DNA of 64,000 nucleotides. It comes from Actinopolymorpha sp. NPDC004070. GTDB lineage: Bacteria > Actinomycetota > Actinomycetes > Propionibacteriales > Actinopolymorphaceae. Positions within the stretch are counted from its first letter, which is position 1. Each line of letters opens with the position of its first letter. Under the pieces are notes generated by a model. That model made no database searches. It had not been told where the DNA came from and was given only the letters and a program-made list of their open reading frames with translations. A program made the position numbers and the translations under genes. Shown piece by piece: positions 24,817 through 34,945 of the stretch. Where the stretch lies: assembly GCF_040610475.1 (NCBI RefSeq), contig NZ_JBEXMJ010000010.1:124001-188000 (forward strand), written 5' to 3'.

Positions 24817-25677
24817 ATGTTGCGGCTGGGCGGGCAGGAGTTCGGCGCCGGGGAGTACGCCGTGATGGCGATCGTGAACCGGACGCCGGACTCGTTCTTC
24901 GACGCGGGAGCGACGTTCGCCGAGAACGCGGCCCTGGACCGGGTGGCGGCGGTGGTCGCCGACGGCGCCGACATCGTCGACATCGGCGGGGTCAAGGCGG
25001 GGCACGGCGCGGAGGTGGGGGTGGCCGAGGAGCTCGCCCGGACCGCGCCCTTCGTCGCCGAGGTGCGGGCACGCCATCCCGACCTGGTGATCAGCGTGGA
25101 CACCTGGCGCGCCCAGGTCGCCCGGGAGCTCTGCGCGGCCGGGGCGGACCTGATCAACGACACCTGGTCCGGTGCCGATCCGGAGCTGCCGGAGGTGGCC
25201 GCGGAGTTCGGCACCGGCCTGGTCTGCTCGCACACCGGTGGCCTGCCCCCGCGTACGGACCCGCACCGGGTGGCCTACGCCGACGTGGTGGCCGACGTGG
25301 TGGCCAGGGTGACCGAGCTGGCCGACCGGGCGGTCGCCGCGGGAGTACGCCGGGACGGGATCCTGGTCGACCCGACCCACGACTTCGGCAAGAACACCTG
25401 GCACTCCCTGGAGGTCACCCGCCGGCTGGACGAGCTCGTAGCCACCGGCTGGCCCGTCCTGGTCGCGTTGTCACGCAAGGACTTCGTCGGGGAGACGCTG
25501 GACCTGCCTGTCGGCGAGCGGTTGCCCGGAACGCTGGCCGCCACCGCAGTGTCGGCGTGGCAGGGCGCGCGCGTCTTCCGTGCCCATGACGTACGCGAGA
25601 CCCGCCAGGTGCTGGACATGGTGGCCTCGATCCGCGGCGTCCGGCCGCCCGCACGTCCTCGCCGCGGGCTCGCCTGA
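24817..25677 (+). CDS. folP2: FolP2-type dihydropteroate synthase paralogue
   Basis: A 286-residue DHPS-fold protein. Several catalytic segments of true DHPS are altered: NRTPDSFFDAG replaces NVTPDSFSDGG, DIGGVKAGHGA replaces DIGGESTRPGA, CSHTGG stands at the MHxxG site and DPTHDFGKN replaces DPGIGFGK. SRKDF and RAHDV are retained. The altered pattern is that of M. tuberculosis FolP2 (Rv1207), reported to lack DHPS activity, so folate synthesis is probably not its job. GGAGG lies five bases before ATG 24817. In mycobacteria gpgS follows folP2; here it does not. Confidence 0.85.
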   Translation: MLRLGGQEFGAGEYAVMAIVNRTPDSFFDAGATFAENAALDRVAAVVADGADIVDIGGVKAGHGAEVGVAEELARTAPFVAEVRARHPDLVISVDTWRAQVARELCAAGADLINDTWSGADPELPEVAAEFGTGLVCSHTGGLPPRTDPHRVAYADVVADVVARVTELADRAVAAGVRRDGILVDPTHDFGKNTWHSLEVTRRLDELVATGWPVLVALSRKDFVGETLDLPVGERLPGTLAATAVSAWQGARVFRAHDVRETRQVLDMVASIRGVRPPARPRRGLA

Positions 25678-25688
25678 CGAGCCGAGCG

Positions 25689-25706
25689 GCCCGGGCCGGA
25701 CCGGGC
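25689..25706. terminator. Terminator-like hairpin between folP2 and the LOG gene
   Basis: GCCCGG (25689-25694) / CCGGGC (25701-25706) with a 6-base loop, between convergent genes. Confidence 0.3.
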
Positions 25707-25716
25707 GGACCGCCGG

Positions 25717-26688
25717 TCAGTCGGGCGGGACCGGCCCGCCGTTCCCGCCGCCGTTTCCCGCGCTCCCGCCGTTCCCACCGCCCGCGCCGTTGCCGCCCGT
25801 CCCACCGTTGCCGCCTGCGACCTGCAGCGCGCCGCTGCCGTTCCCCGTGTCCACGACCGGCCTCCGCGAGGCCTGGACGACGAACTCGACCGCCTCGTCG
25901 GCGTCATCGGTGAGGTGCAGCATCTCCAGGTCGGCCGGCTTGATCTTGCCGTCGGCGAGCACGGTGTCACGCAGCCAGTTCAGCAGCCCCGACCAGTACG
26001 ACGTACCGATCAGCACCAGCGGGAACGACGTGACTTTCCGCGTCTGGATGAGCGTCAGCGCCTCGAACAGCTCGTCGAAGGTGCCGAACCCGCCCGGCAG
26101 CACCACGAAACCCTGGGCGTACTTCACGAACATCGTCTTGCGGACGAAGAAGTAGCGGAAGTTGATGCCGACGTCGACCCAGGGGTTCATGCCCTGCTCG
26201 AAAGGCAGCTCGATGCCCAGGCCGACCGAGACCCCGCCGGCCTGGCTGGCGCCCTTGTTGGCGGCCTCCATCACTCCCGGCCCGCCGCCGGTGATGACGG
26301 CGTAACCGGCCTCGGCCAGGCCGCGGCCCACCCGCTCGGCCATGGCGTACATCGGATCCTCCACGCGCGTGCGTGCGCTGCCGAAGACGCTGATGGCCGA
26401 ACCGAGCTCGGCGAGCATGCCGAAGCCCTCGACGAACTCCGACTGGATCCGCAGCACCCGCCAGGGGTCGGTGTGCACCCAGTCGGAGGGGCCGCGGGTG
26501 TCCAGCAGCCGCTGGTCGGTGGTGCTGGTCTCCACCTGCGTACGCCGCGTGACGACCCGGCCCCGCTGCTTCTCCGGGGTGCGCCTCTCCGGGGCCGGCG
26601 CGCTCCCGGCCGGCGCCGGGTCGTCGGGCGTACGGACCGATGACGCCGATGACGCGGAGGTGGACGGGTCGTCCTGATCTGGCCACAT
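25717..26688 (-). CDS. LOG-family (TIGR00730) Rossmann-fold protein with a Gly/Asn-rich tail
   Basis: A 323-residue LOG-like protein. Its core (about 50-250) carries TGGGPGVMEAANKGA and PGGFGTFDELFEAL, the PGGxGTxxE motif of cytokinin-activating phosphoribohydrolases. In these enzymes the motif binds the nucleotide monophosphate that is cut to free base. N-terminal residues 1-45 are Ser/Pro/Ala-rich. The last 40 residues are an unusual GGNGGTGGNGAGGGNGG repeat tail absent from Streptomyces homologues I recall. It lies between folP2 and dapE; M. tuberculosis Rv1205 (LOG) has the same neighbourhood. Confidence 0.88.
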   Translation of the reverse strand: MWPDQDDPSTSASSASSVRTPDDPAPAGSAPAPERRTPEKQRGRVVTRRTQVETSTTDQRLLDTRGPSDWVHTDPWRVLRIQSEFVEGFGMLAELGSAISVFGSARTRVEDPMYAMAERVGRGLAEAGYAVITGGGPGVMEAANKGASQAGGVSVGLGIELPFEQGMNPWVDVGINFRYFFVRKTMFVKYAQGFVVLPGGFGTFDELFEALTLIQTRKVTSFPLVLIGTSYWSGLLNWLRDTVLADGKIKPADLEMLHLTDDADEAVEFVVQASRRPVVDTGNGSGALQVAGGNGGTGGNGAGGGNGGSAGNGGGNGGPVPPD

Positions 26689-26739
26689 GGGACCGAAGGG
26701 TAACCGGCCCGGCCGACAGCCGGGTTGATCCCAGGGAAA

Positions 26740-27801
26740 TCACCCGCGAAGCCAGGCTCCCATGCGGTCCTCGCAGGAGTGCAGCTCGGAGACCCGGACA
26801 TACTCGTCGCGGGTGTGCGCGAGCGCGGACTCCCCCGGGCCGTAGTTGACGGCGGGTACGCCGAGCTCGGCGAACCTCGCCACGTCGGTCCAGCCGAACT
26901 TCGGGTGCGGCTCCACCCCCAGCGCCTCGACGAAGGCGGCGGCCGACGGCCGGTCCAGCCCCGGCGCCGCCGCCGGGGCGGAGTCGCGCAGCTCGACGAC
27001 GTACCCCGCGAACGTCTCCTGCACGTGGGCGAACGCCTCCGCCTCCGTACGGTCCGGCGCGAAGCGGTAGTTGACGGTGACGCGGCAGTCGTCGGGGATC
27101 ACGTTGCCGGCGACGCCACCGGTGATCCCGACGGCGTTCAGCCCCTCGCGGTAGACGAGGCCGTCGACCGGGACGTGGCGCGGTTTGTACTCGGCCAGCC
27201 GGGTGAGTACCGGGGCGGCCGCGTGGATGGCGTTGGCGCCCATCCACGCCCGCGCGCTGTGCGACCGCTTGCCCGTCAGCACGATCTCGGCCCGCAGCGT
27301 GCCCTGGCAGCCGCCCTCCACCTGCGCGCTGGAGGGCTCCATCAGCACGGCGAAGTCGGCGGCCAGCTCCTCCGGGTGGGTGCGCGCCAGCCGGCCGAGG
27401 CCGTTCTTCTCCGCCTCGATCTCCTCGCAGTCGTAGAAGACGTACGTCACGTCGCGCACCGGCTCGGTGACCGTGGCGGCCAGCCGCAGCGCCACCGCGA
27501 CGCCGCCCTTCATGTCGCAGGCACCGAGGCCGTAGACGCGGTCCTCGACCAGCCGCGACGGGAGGTTGGCTGCCTCCGGAACGGTGTCCAGGTGACCTGC
27601 GACCACGACGCGATCCGGCCGGGACAGCGAGGTCCGGGCGACCACGGTGTTGCCGTACCGCCTCGTCTCCAGGTGGGGCAGACCGGACAGCGCCGCCTCC
27701 ACCGCGTCGGCGAGCGTGCGTTCGTTCCCGCTCACGGACTCGACGTCGACCAGGGCGCGGGTGAGGCTCACGACGTCGGTGTGGAGATCCAGGCTCGGCA
27801 T
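26740..27801 (-). CDS. dapE: Succinyl-diaminopimelate desuccinylase
   Basis: A 353-residue M20 metallopeptidase of the DAP pathway; it hydrolyses N-succinyl-LL-DAP. Two-metal ligands appear in [11 protein letters not shown] (His and Asp) and DMKGGVA, the catalytic Glu in [12 protein letters not shown], and the dimerisation domain in [23 protein letters not shown] 27801 opens [13 protein letters not shown]; longer upstream frames are not conserved. dapD is divergent across 149 bp and dapC is 5.6 kb away, so most of the succinylase branch is represented. Confidence 0.94.
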   Translation of the reverse strand: MPSLDLHTDVVSLTRALVDVESVSGNERTLADAVEAALSGLPHLETRRYGNTVVARTSLSRPDRVVVAGHLDTVPEAANLPSRLVEDRVYGLGACDMKGGVAVALRLAATVTEPVRDVTYVFYDCEEIEAEKNGLGRLARTHPEELAADFAVLMEPSSAQVEGGCQGTLRAEIVLTGKRSHSARAWMGANAIHAAAPVLTRLAEYKPRHVPVDGLVYREGLNAVGITGGVAGNVIPDDCRVTVNYRFAPDRTEAEAFAHVQETFAGYVVELRDSAPAAAPGLDRPSAAAFVEALGVEPHPKFGWTDVARFAELGVPAVNYGPGESALAHTRDEYVRVSELHSCEDRMGAWLRG

Positions 27802-27950
27802 GGCCCGCAGTCTGCCAGGAGCGGCGCCGATCGTCCGGCGAGGTGGTGCACAACTGGTGCCGTCGTACGACGAAAGTGCCCGAATCCAGCCGTCCGGCAC
27901 TTGCCGGACCCGGGCTCGCCCGCTTGCCCGGCTCTGGCAGGCTGAACCAC

Positions 27951-28892
27951 ATGACCAACACACCTGGTGCCTGGGGCTTCGGAATCGCGACGACGACCCA
28001 CGACGGCAAGGTCCTCGACACCTGGTACCCCACGCCCGCTCTGGGCGCGCCGGGGCCCGGTGACGACCAGCCACCGGCCGAGCTCTCGGCGCTGGAGGGC
28101 GAGGACGACGCGCGGCGCGTCCGCACGACCGTCGTCCGCACCGTGCTCCGCGACCTGGACTCACCACCCGCGGACGCGGCCGACGCCTATCTGCGCCTGC
28201 ACCTGCTGTCCCACCGGCTGGTCCGCCCGCGCGAGGCCAACCTGGACGGCATCTTCGGCGTACTCACCAACGTGGTCTGGACCAGCGCCGGCCCCTGCGC
28301 GGTGGACGACTTCGAGCAGACCCGGATGCGGCTGCGGGCCGGCGGGCGCGCGGTCACGGTGTACGGCGTGGACAAATTCCCCCGGATGGTCGACTACGTG
28401 CTGCCGACCGGAGTGCGGATCGCCGACGCCGACCGGGTACGCCTCGGAGCCCACCTGGCCGAGGGCACGACGGTGATGCACGAGGGCTTCGTCAACTACA
28501 ACGCCGGCACGCTCGGCGCCTCCATGGTCGAGGGCCGCATCTCGGCCGGCGTGGTCGTCGAGGACGGCTCCGACATCGGCGGCGGCGCGTCCATCATGGG
28601 CACGCTGTCCGGCGGCGGCACCGAGGTCGTCTCCATCGGCAAGCGGTGCCTGGTGGGCGCGAACGCCGGCGTCGCCATCTCCCTCGGGGACGACTGCGTG
28701 GTCGAGGCCGGCTGCTACGTCACCACCAACTCCAAGGTGAAGATGCCCGACGGCGAGATCGTCAAGGCGCGGGAGCTGTCCGGCACGCCGGGCCTGCTCT
28801 TCTGGCGCAACAGCATTTCCGGAGCGCTCGAGGCCATCCCTCGTACCACCGGAGGGGTCGAGCTCAACGCCGCGTTGCACGCCAACGACTGA
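27951..28892 (+). CDS. dapD: Tetrahydrodipicolinate N-succinyltransferase
   Basis: A 313-residue acyltransferase (actinobacterial DapD type) adding succinate from succinyl-CoA to tetrahydrodipicolinate. The C-terminal left-handed beta-helix is clear ([38 protein letters not shown]). The conserved [12 protein letters not shown] and [14 protein letters not shown] segments match the M. tuberculosis enzyme (Rv1201c). Its TGA overlaps the ATG of the next gene (TGATG), so the secreted lysozyme-like gene is coupled to it. Confidence 0.93.
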   Translation: MTNTPGAWGFGIATTTHDGKVLDTWYPTPALGAPGPGDDQPPAELSALEGEDDARRVRTTVVRTVLRDLDSPPADAADAYLRLHLLSHRLVRPREANLDGIFGVLTNVVWTSAGPCAVDDFEQTRMRLRAGGRAVTVYGVDKFPRMVDYVLPTGVRIADADRVRLGAHLAEGTTVMHEGFVNYNAGTLGASMVEGRISAGVVVEDGSDIGGGASIMGTLSGGGTEVVSIGKRCLVGANAGVAISLGDDCVVEAGCYVTTNSKVKMPDGEIVKARELSGTPGLLFWRNSISGALEAIPRTTGGVELNAALHAND

Positions 28893-29806
28893 TGCCCGCG
28901 TCCGGGGGGAAGCGGGTCGCCAGGATCGCCGCCATCGTGGCGATCGCCTGTGGGCTGGTGGTCGCCGGCGCGATGCTGGCCTCGGAGTTCCTCTTCCGGC
29001 AGCCGCTGGTGGAGGCGTGCCACGCCACCGCCAACGGCATCCGGACCGAGCTCCCGCTGGAGGAGGCGCAGAACGCCGCGCTGATCTCCGCGGTGTCGGT
29101 GCGCCGGGGCCTTCCGCCGCGGGCGGCGAGCATCGCGCTGGCCACCGCCTACCAGGAGTCCGGCCTGCGCAACATCGACTACGGGCACCTGGACTCGGTG
29201 GGCCTGTTCCAGCAGCGGCCGAGCCAGGGCTGGGGCACGGTCCAACAGATCCAGGACCCCTACTACGCCACCGGCCGGTTCTACTCCGCCCTGGCCAAGG
29301 TGCCCGGTTACACCTCCATGGACATCGCGGTGGCCGCGCAACGGGTCCAACTGTCGGCCGACGGCAGCGCCTACTCCCAGCACGAGTCCAGCGCCCGGGT
29401 GCTGGCCTCCGCCCTGACCGGCCAGACGCCGGCCGCGTTCTCGTGTGAGTTCTCACCGCCCGAGCAGCGCGGGCCGACCACCACCGCCGACCTGTCCGCC
29501 GAGCTCGCCAAGGCGTACGGCAGCGAGCGGGGGCGGGTCACCGGTGCGACCGTCGGGCGGGGCGGCGACGGCCTCTCGGTCAACGACACCGCCGCGTTGG
29601 TCCTCGACGTACCGGTCCGCACCGGCGAAGGCAGGTTCGGCTGGTCGGTCGCGCAGTGGTCGGTGGCCTACGCCAAGCGGTTCGGGATCGCGTCGGTCTC
29701 CTACGCCGGTCGCACGTGGGCCGCGGACCGCTCCAAGGACGGGTGGCGCACCGACCGGGCAGCCGCACCCACCCGGGTCCGCATCGTCGTGGGGTCACCG
29801 CGCTGA
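28892..29806 (+). CDS. Secreted lysozyme/transglycosylase-fold candidate coupled to dapD
   Basis: A 304-residue protein with an N-terminal membrane/signal segment (IAAIVAIACGLVVAGAMLASE, about 11-31). A central helical domain has ALATAYQESGLRNIDYGHLDSVGLFQQRPSQGWG (about 80-115), the E-S-G-L plus SxGLFQ pattern of lytic transglycosylases. The single Glu in YQESGL would be the catalytic acid. The C-terminal half is a soluble beta/alpha region typical of other actinobacterial homologues. Start overlaps the dapD stop by one base. Coupling to diaminopimelate synthesis fits a peptidoglycan role, but activity is not shown. Confidence 0.72.
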   Translation: MPASGGKRVARIAAIVAIACGLVVAGAMLASEFLFRQPLVEACHATANGIRTELPLEEAQNAALISAVSVRRGLPPRAASIALATAYQESGLRNIDYGHLDSVGLFQQRPSQGWGTVQQIQDPYYATGRFYSALAKVPGYTSMDIAVAAQRVQLSADGSAYSQHESSARVLASALTGQTPAAFSCEFSPPEQRGPTTTADLSAELAKAYGSERGRVTGATVGRGGDGLSVNDTAALVLDVPVRTGEGRFGWSVAQWSVAYAKRFGIASVSYAGRTWAADRSKDGWRTDRAAAPTRVRIVVGSPR

Positions 29807-30472
29807 TACCGGGGCTGAGACCGGCCGCATCGCGAACGCCGCCACGACCTGCACCCCGGCCGCCCCGAGCGAGCTCACGGCGGTCATCGGCACCACCGTC
29901 GACAGCGACAGGTCCGGCAGCAACAGGAACGCCAGCCCCTCGCCCACCGCGACCAGCCCGGCGACGAACTGCCAGCCGCGACCGCCGGGCGGGCCGGCCA
30001 GCGCGGCCATGAGCTCGCCGAAGCCGCTCAGCAGCCAGTGGAGCGCCACCAGGACCACGAGCAGGACAACGGTCGTCACCAGGCCGCGCAGGCACAGGGC
30101 CGAGGACACGACGAGGAGTACGCCGAGCAGCGCGGAGTACACCGTCTCGCCCGACAGCCGGGCCCGGCCGGCCACCAGCATCGTCGTGGCCAGCCGGGTG
30201 GTGCCCACGGCGAAGAACCAGCCGCCGACGAGGGTCTGGAACTCCACCACCGGGAGCCGCGGCCAGGCCAGCACCAGCACACCGAAGACCAGCGTCCAGC
30301 CGCCGAGCGCGGCCAGGTGGGCCCACGTCTCCACGCCGGGTCGGGGCGCCTTACGGGACGGCCGGGCCTGGCTCGAGGAGCCGGTCGTGGACCGTCCGGC
30401 CGGTCCGGGCCGTCGGGACCCCGGACCTTCCTCCACGACGTCGGGGCCCGGACTGCCCGGATTGCCGGACAT
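29795..30472 (-). CDS. DUF308-like multi-pass membrane protein
   Basis: A 225-residue protein. A 55-residue Pro/Ser/Gly-rich N-terminus is followed by six hydrophobic segments in tight order (HLAALGGWTLVFGVLVLAW, TLVGGWFFAVGTTRLA, VYSALLGVLLVVSSALCL, LVTTVVLLVVLVALHWLL, FVAGLVAVGEGLAFLLL, VVPMTAVSSLGAAGVQVV). The paired W/G-rich helices resemble the HdeD/DUF308 family. GGGAGG seven bases before ATG 30472 supports the start. It overlaps the tail of the convergent upstream gene by 12 bp. Role unknown. Confidence 0.72.
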   Translation of the reverse strand: MSGNPGSPGPDVVEEGPGSRRPGPAGRSTTGSSSQARPSRKAPRPGVETWAHLAALGGWTLVFGVLVLAWPRLPVVEFQTLVGGWFFAVGTTRLATTMLVAGRARLSGETVYSALLGVLLVVSSALCLRGLVTTVVLLVVLVALHWLLSGFGELMAALAGPPGGRGWQFVAGLVAVGEGLAFLLLPDLSLSTVVPMTAVSSLGAAGVQVVAAFAMRPVSAPVSAR

Positions 30473-30623
30473 CGGTCGCCTCCCTGGGTAGCGGACCTGG
30501 ACATGGTTGTACCCAGCCGGCCCGAAGTCCGCACTCTCGGCACTTCGGCCGGCCTCGGGCGAGGTAGTGCCGGGCGGTGCCGGGCGAGGCATAGATGGCG
30601 GGCCCGGTGGAGAAGACCTCACC

Positions 30624-31811
30624 ATGAGCGACGTCACCGGGCAGGCACCGCGCCAGGCCGGGCCGGACGAGCCATCCGGTACCGACGAGCCCACCGGCAC
30701 GGTCGAGTCCACCGGCACCACCAAAGCCGCCGAGCCCGCCGAACCCGCCGGACCTGCCGGACCTGCCGAACCCAGGGGCGGCACCGCGCCTGCGTCGCTC
30801 CCCGCACTCCCCGGCCGGCCCCCGGGCCAGCGGCGCGGGCTGACGTCGTACGCCTGGGGCCGGCTCCTGCTGGTCATCCTGGCCCTGTGGCTGGTTGCCG
30901 CCGTCGTCACCCTCGCCGGCGGGGACACGCCGTTGCTGCCCGTCATGGTGGTGCTGGGCGCTTTCCTGGGGCCGCTCGCCTATGCCCGGTGGGTGCACGA
31001 ACGCCGGCCCGTGCCCGGTCTCGACCTTCCCCTGCTGGTCCGGGCGTACCTCCTCAGCGGCGTACTCGGCCTGCTCTGCGCGTCCCTCCTGGCCGGCTAC
31101 TTCCGGGCGCCGTCCGCCTTCGAGTACGTCGGGGTGGCGCTCGGTGAGGAAATCGTCAAGACCCTGGTGCTGCTGTACCTCGCCCGGCGGCTGCCCACGC
31201 GGACGATGCGGTCGGGCCTGGTGCTCGGCGCCGTGGTGGGGTTCGGCTTCGGCGCCTGCGAGACGGCCGGTTACGGCCTGCAGGCGCTGCTGAACGTGAG
31301 CGGACTGTCCCTGCGGGCCGTGGTGGAGACCGAACTGCTCCGCGGCCCGGTCGGGCCCGTCGGCCAGGCGCTGTGGACCGCCCTGCTGGGCGGGACGATC
31401 TTCGCCGCCACCCGCGGCCGTCGCCTGCGGCCGACCTCGGGCATCCTCTTCACACTGCTCGGCGTGGGCCTGCTGCACGCGCTGTGGGACTCCCTGCGCA
31501 GCGTGGCGATCGTCTTCACCCTGCTCATCACCGGCACCACCTGGGAGCCGCGGCTTCTCTCGCTGGGGTTCATCCCCCGGCCGTCCGCGGTGCAGATCCA
31601 GCTGTACGCCGTGACCTGTGCCGTGGGGTTCGTCCTGCTGGTGGCGCTCGGCGTGCTGTGGCTGGGCATCCTGCGCCGGCGCCCCGCCGGGCCCGCCCCG
31701 GTCACGGTGACCCCGGACCAGGCGGCCGCGCGGGCGGGTGGTCCCACCAACACGCAGGCGCCGGTCCCGCCGTCACCCGAGGAACGGGCTCCGGACCGGA
31801 CCGACGCCTGA
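30624..31811 (+). CDS. PrsW-family intramembrane metalloprotease
   Basis: A 395-residue membrane protein. About 75 N-terminal residues are Pro/Ala/Gly/Thr-rich. The remainder has eight or so membrane segments with PrsW motifs: EYVGVALGEEIVKTL (EExxK), VVGFGFGACETAGYG (GxGFAxxE-like, here GFGACE) and LLHALWDSL (metal-ligand His). PrsW cleaves anti-sigma factors in Bacillus. The anti-sigma RseA at 10159-10809 would be a possible substrate, but this is untested and the genes are 20 kb apart. Confidence 0.85.
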   Translation: MSDVTGQAPRQAGPDEPSGTDEPTGTVESTGTTKAAEPAEPAGPAGPAEPRGGTAPASLPALPGRPPGQRRGLTSYAWGRLLLVILALWLVAAVVTLAGGDTPLLPVMVVLGAFLGPLAYARWVHERRPVPGLDLPLLVRAYLLSGVLGLLCASLLAGYFRAPSAFEYVGVALGEEIVKTLVLLYLARRLPTRTMRSGLVLGAVVGFGFGACETAGYGLQALLNVSGLSLRAVVETELLRGPVGPVGQALWTALLGGTIFAATRGRRLRPTSGILFTLLGVGLLHALWDSLRSVAIVFTLLITGTTWEPRLLSLGFIPRPSAVQIQLYAVTCAVGFVLLVALGVLWLGILRRRPAGPAPVTVTPDQAAARAGGPTNTQAPVPPSPEERAPDRTDA

Positions 31812-31856
31812 CCGCGGCTCAGTCGTTGGTCGTGACCAGCAGGTGGACCGACTCGG

Positions 31857-33146
<1,290 letters not shown>

Positions 33147-33221
33147 GCTCGTGTCCTCCGTCCTGCCCTGTTTCGGCCCGGCGCGGGACGACACCGGCCG
33201 TGGAGGGAGTCGGGTCGTACC

Positions 33222-33234
33222 GTCCCGACGGGAC
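33222..33234. promoter_or_regulatory. 13-bp palindrome upstream of gltA
   Basis: GTCCCGACGGGAC is a perfect palindrome around a single central base, lying 76-88 bp before the gltA start, in the expected promoter zone. It could be an operator for a dimeric regulator; none is identified. Confidence 0.25.
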
Positions 33235-33362
33235 GGCCGAAGCCGCCCAGTCTCAACTGTCGTCCCAACGAACGACGCCCGTCCCACATCTCCACGACTT
33301 GCGAGCCTTCGCCGGTCGGCCGGGCTCGCGTGTCGGCATCCTCCGCATTTGCTGTCAGGTCA

Positions 33363-33382
33363 CTCCCCAGGATTGTGGGGAG
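33363..33382 (-). terminator. Hairpin downstream of dapC
   Basis: CTCCCC (33363-33368) / GGGGAG (33377-33382) with an 8-base loop lies 17 bp past the dapC stop. The U-run is weak. Confidence 0.4.
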
Positions 33383-33398
33383 ATCGGTAAACCTCGGG

Positions 33399-34502
33399 TC
33401 ACCCGCGATCGCGCGTGCCCCGCAGACGGCTCGCCGCGGCGGTGACCCTTTCGTCAGTCGCGGTGAACGCTACCCGGACATGCCGGGCACCCGCCGTTCC
33501 GTAGAAATCACCGGGGGTGACCAGAATGCCCAGTTCCGCACACCACCGTACGGTGTCCATGCAGGGCTCCCCACGCGTGGCCCAGAGGTACAACGACCCC
33601 TCGGAGTGGTCGACCTCGAACCCCGCAGCGGTGAACGCCTCGCGCAGGACCTCACGCCTGGCGGCGTACCTCGCCCGCTGCTCGTCGACGTGGGTGTCGT
33701 CGGACAGGGCCGCGATCATCGCCGCCTGGACAGGGGCCGGCACCATCATCCCGGCGTGCTTCCGTACGGCCAGAAGCTCTTGCACACAAGCGGAATCGCC
33801 GGTGACGAAGCCCGCGCGGTAGCCGGCGAGATTGGACCGCTTGGACAGCGAGTGGACGGCCAGCAGGTTGTCGTGGCTGCCGCCGCACACCTCCGGGTCG
33901 AGGACCGACACCGGATGCTCGTCCCAGCCGAACTCCGCGTAGCACTCGTCGGAGGCGACGAGCACGTTCCGCTCCCGCGCCCAGGCGACGACCTTGGCCA
34001 GGTGAGCGGCGGGCAGGATGCGGCCGGTGGGGTTGGAAGGTGAGTTGAGCCACACGAGTTTGACCTGCTCCGGCCCCAACGCGAACGTCGAGTCGGCCGG
34101 AACGACGGTGCAACCGGCGATCTGGGCACCCACGGCGTACGTCGGGTAGGCCGTCTCCGGGATCACCACCACGTCGCCGGGACCCAGGCCGAGCATGGTC
34201 GGCAGCCAGGCGACGAACTCCTTCGAGCCCACGGTCGGGAGCACGGCGTCCGGGTCGAGGCCGGACAGGCCGAACCGGCGTTCCAGGTAGCCGACCGCGG
34301 CCTCCCGGAGCCTGGGCGTGCCGTAGGTCTGCGGATAGCCCGGAGCGTCGGCGGCGTCGCACAGGGCGGCGCGGACGACCTCCGGGGTGGGGTCGACGGG
34401 AGTGCCGACGGAAAGGTCGACGATGCCGTCCTGATGGGCGGCGGCGCGTTCTTTGTCGGGAATCAGTCGATCCCAGGGAAAGTCCGGGAGCGGACTTCGC
34501 AC
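33399..34502 (-). CDS. dapC: N-succinyldiaminopimelate aminotransferase
   Basis: A 367-residue PLP aminotransferase of fold type I. The PLP-binding Lys sits in VHSLSKRSNLAGYRAG, with substrate loop LNSPSNPTGRI, the conserved DECYAEFGWDE and C-terminal VRVAFTATDERV. Actinobacterial DapC enzymes act on the succinylated intermediate made by dapD and processed by dapE, which are in this window. The GTG start has AGAGGGG upstream. fdxA lies 61 bp upstream on the same strand, as in M. tuberculosis (Rv1177-Rv1178). Confidence 0.9.
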   Translation of the reverse strand: MRSPLPDFPWDRLIPDKERAAAHQDGIVDLSVGTPVDPTPEVVRAALCDAADAPGYPQTYGTPRLREAAVGYLERRFGLSGLDPDAVLPTVGSKEFVAWLPTMLGLGPGDVVVIPETAYPTYAVGAQIAGCTVVPADSTFALGPEQVKLVWLNSPSNPTGRILPAAHLAKVVAWARERNVLVASDECYAEFGWDEHPVSVLDPEVCGGSHDNLLAVHSLSKRSNLAGYRAGFVTGDSACVQELLAVRKHAGMMVPAPVQAAMIAALSDDTHVDEQRARYAARREVLREAFTAAGFEVDHSEGSLYLWATRGEPCMDTVRWCAELGILVTPGDFYGTAGARHVRVAFTATDERVTAAASRLRGTRDRG

Positions 34503-34563
34503 GGTGCCCCTCTCGCTCGCCTCGTCGGGGGCCCCACCGCACCTGGCGGAGCCCCCGCGGATG

Positions 34564-34890
34564 TCACTCCTCGGTGTTCTGCGGCGGCAGGGCCGCGACG
34601 AGCGGGTGGTCCTTCTCGATCACCCCGGTCTTGGCGGCGCCGCCAGGCGAGCCGAGATCGTCGAAGAAGTCGACGTTCGCCGCGTAGTAATCCTTCCACT
34701 GGTCGGGCACATCGTCCTCGTAGAAGATCGCCTCGACCGGGCAGACCGGCTCACACGCACCGCAGTCGACACACTCGTCCGGGTGGATGTAGAGCATGCG
34801 CTTGCCCTCGTAGATGCAGTCGACGGGGCATTCGTCCACACACGCCCTGTCCTTCAGGTCCACACACGGCTGTGCGATGACGTAGGTCAC
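34564..34890 (-). CDS. fdxA: 7Fe ferredoxin
   Basis: A 108-residue ferredoxin with two cluster motifs. The N-terminal half has Cys9, Cys17, Cys21 and Cys25 (CxxxxxxxCxxxCxxxC), and a second CxxCxxCxxxCP unit is at Cys40, 43, 46 and 50. This is the Actinobacteria/Azotobacter-type 7Fe ferredoxin ([3Fe-4S] plus [4Fe-4S]) with an acidic C-terminal tail. GTG start with GAGGAGG upstream. It carries electrons for P450s and other oxidoreductases. Its upstream region is divergent from the GNAT gene. Confidence 0.94.
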   Translation of the reverse strand: MTYVIAQPCVDLKDRACVDECPVDCIYEGKRMLYIHPDECVDCGACEPVCPVEAIFYEDDVPDQWKDYYAANVDFFDDLGSPGGAAKTGVIEKDHPLVAALPPQNTEE

Positions 34891-34945
34891 CGGGTTCCTC
34901 CTCTGTCGAACTGACCCTCCTAGTATCGCCAGGTCGGTACAACCG

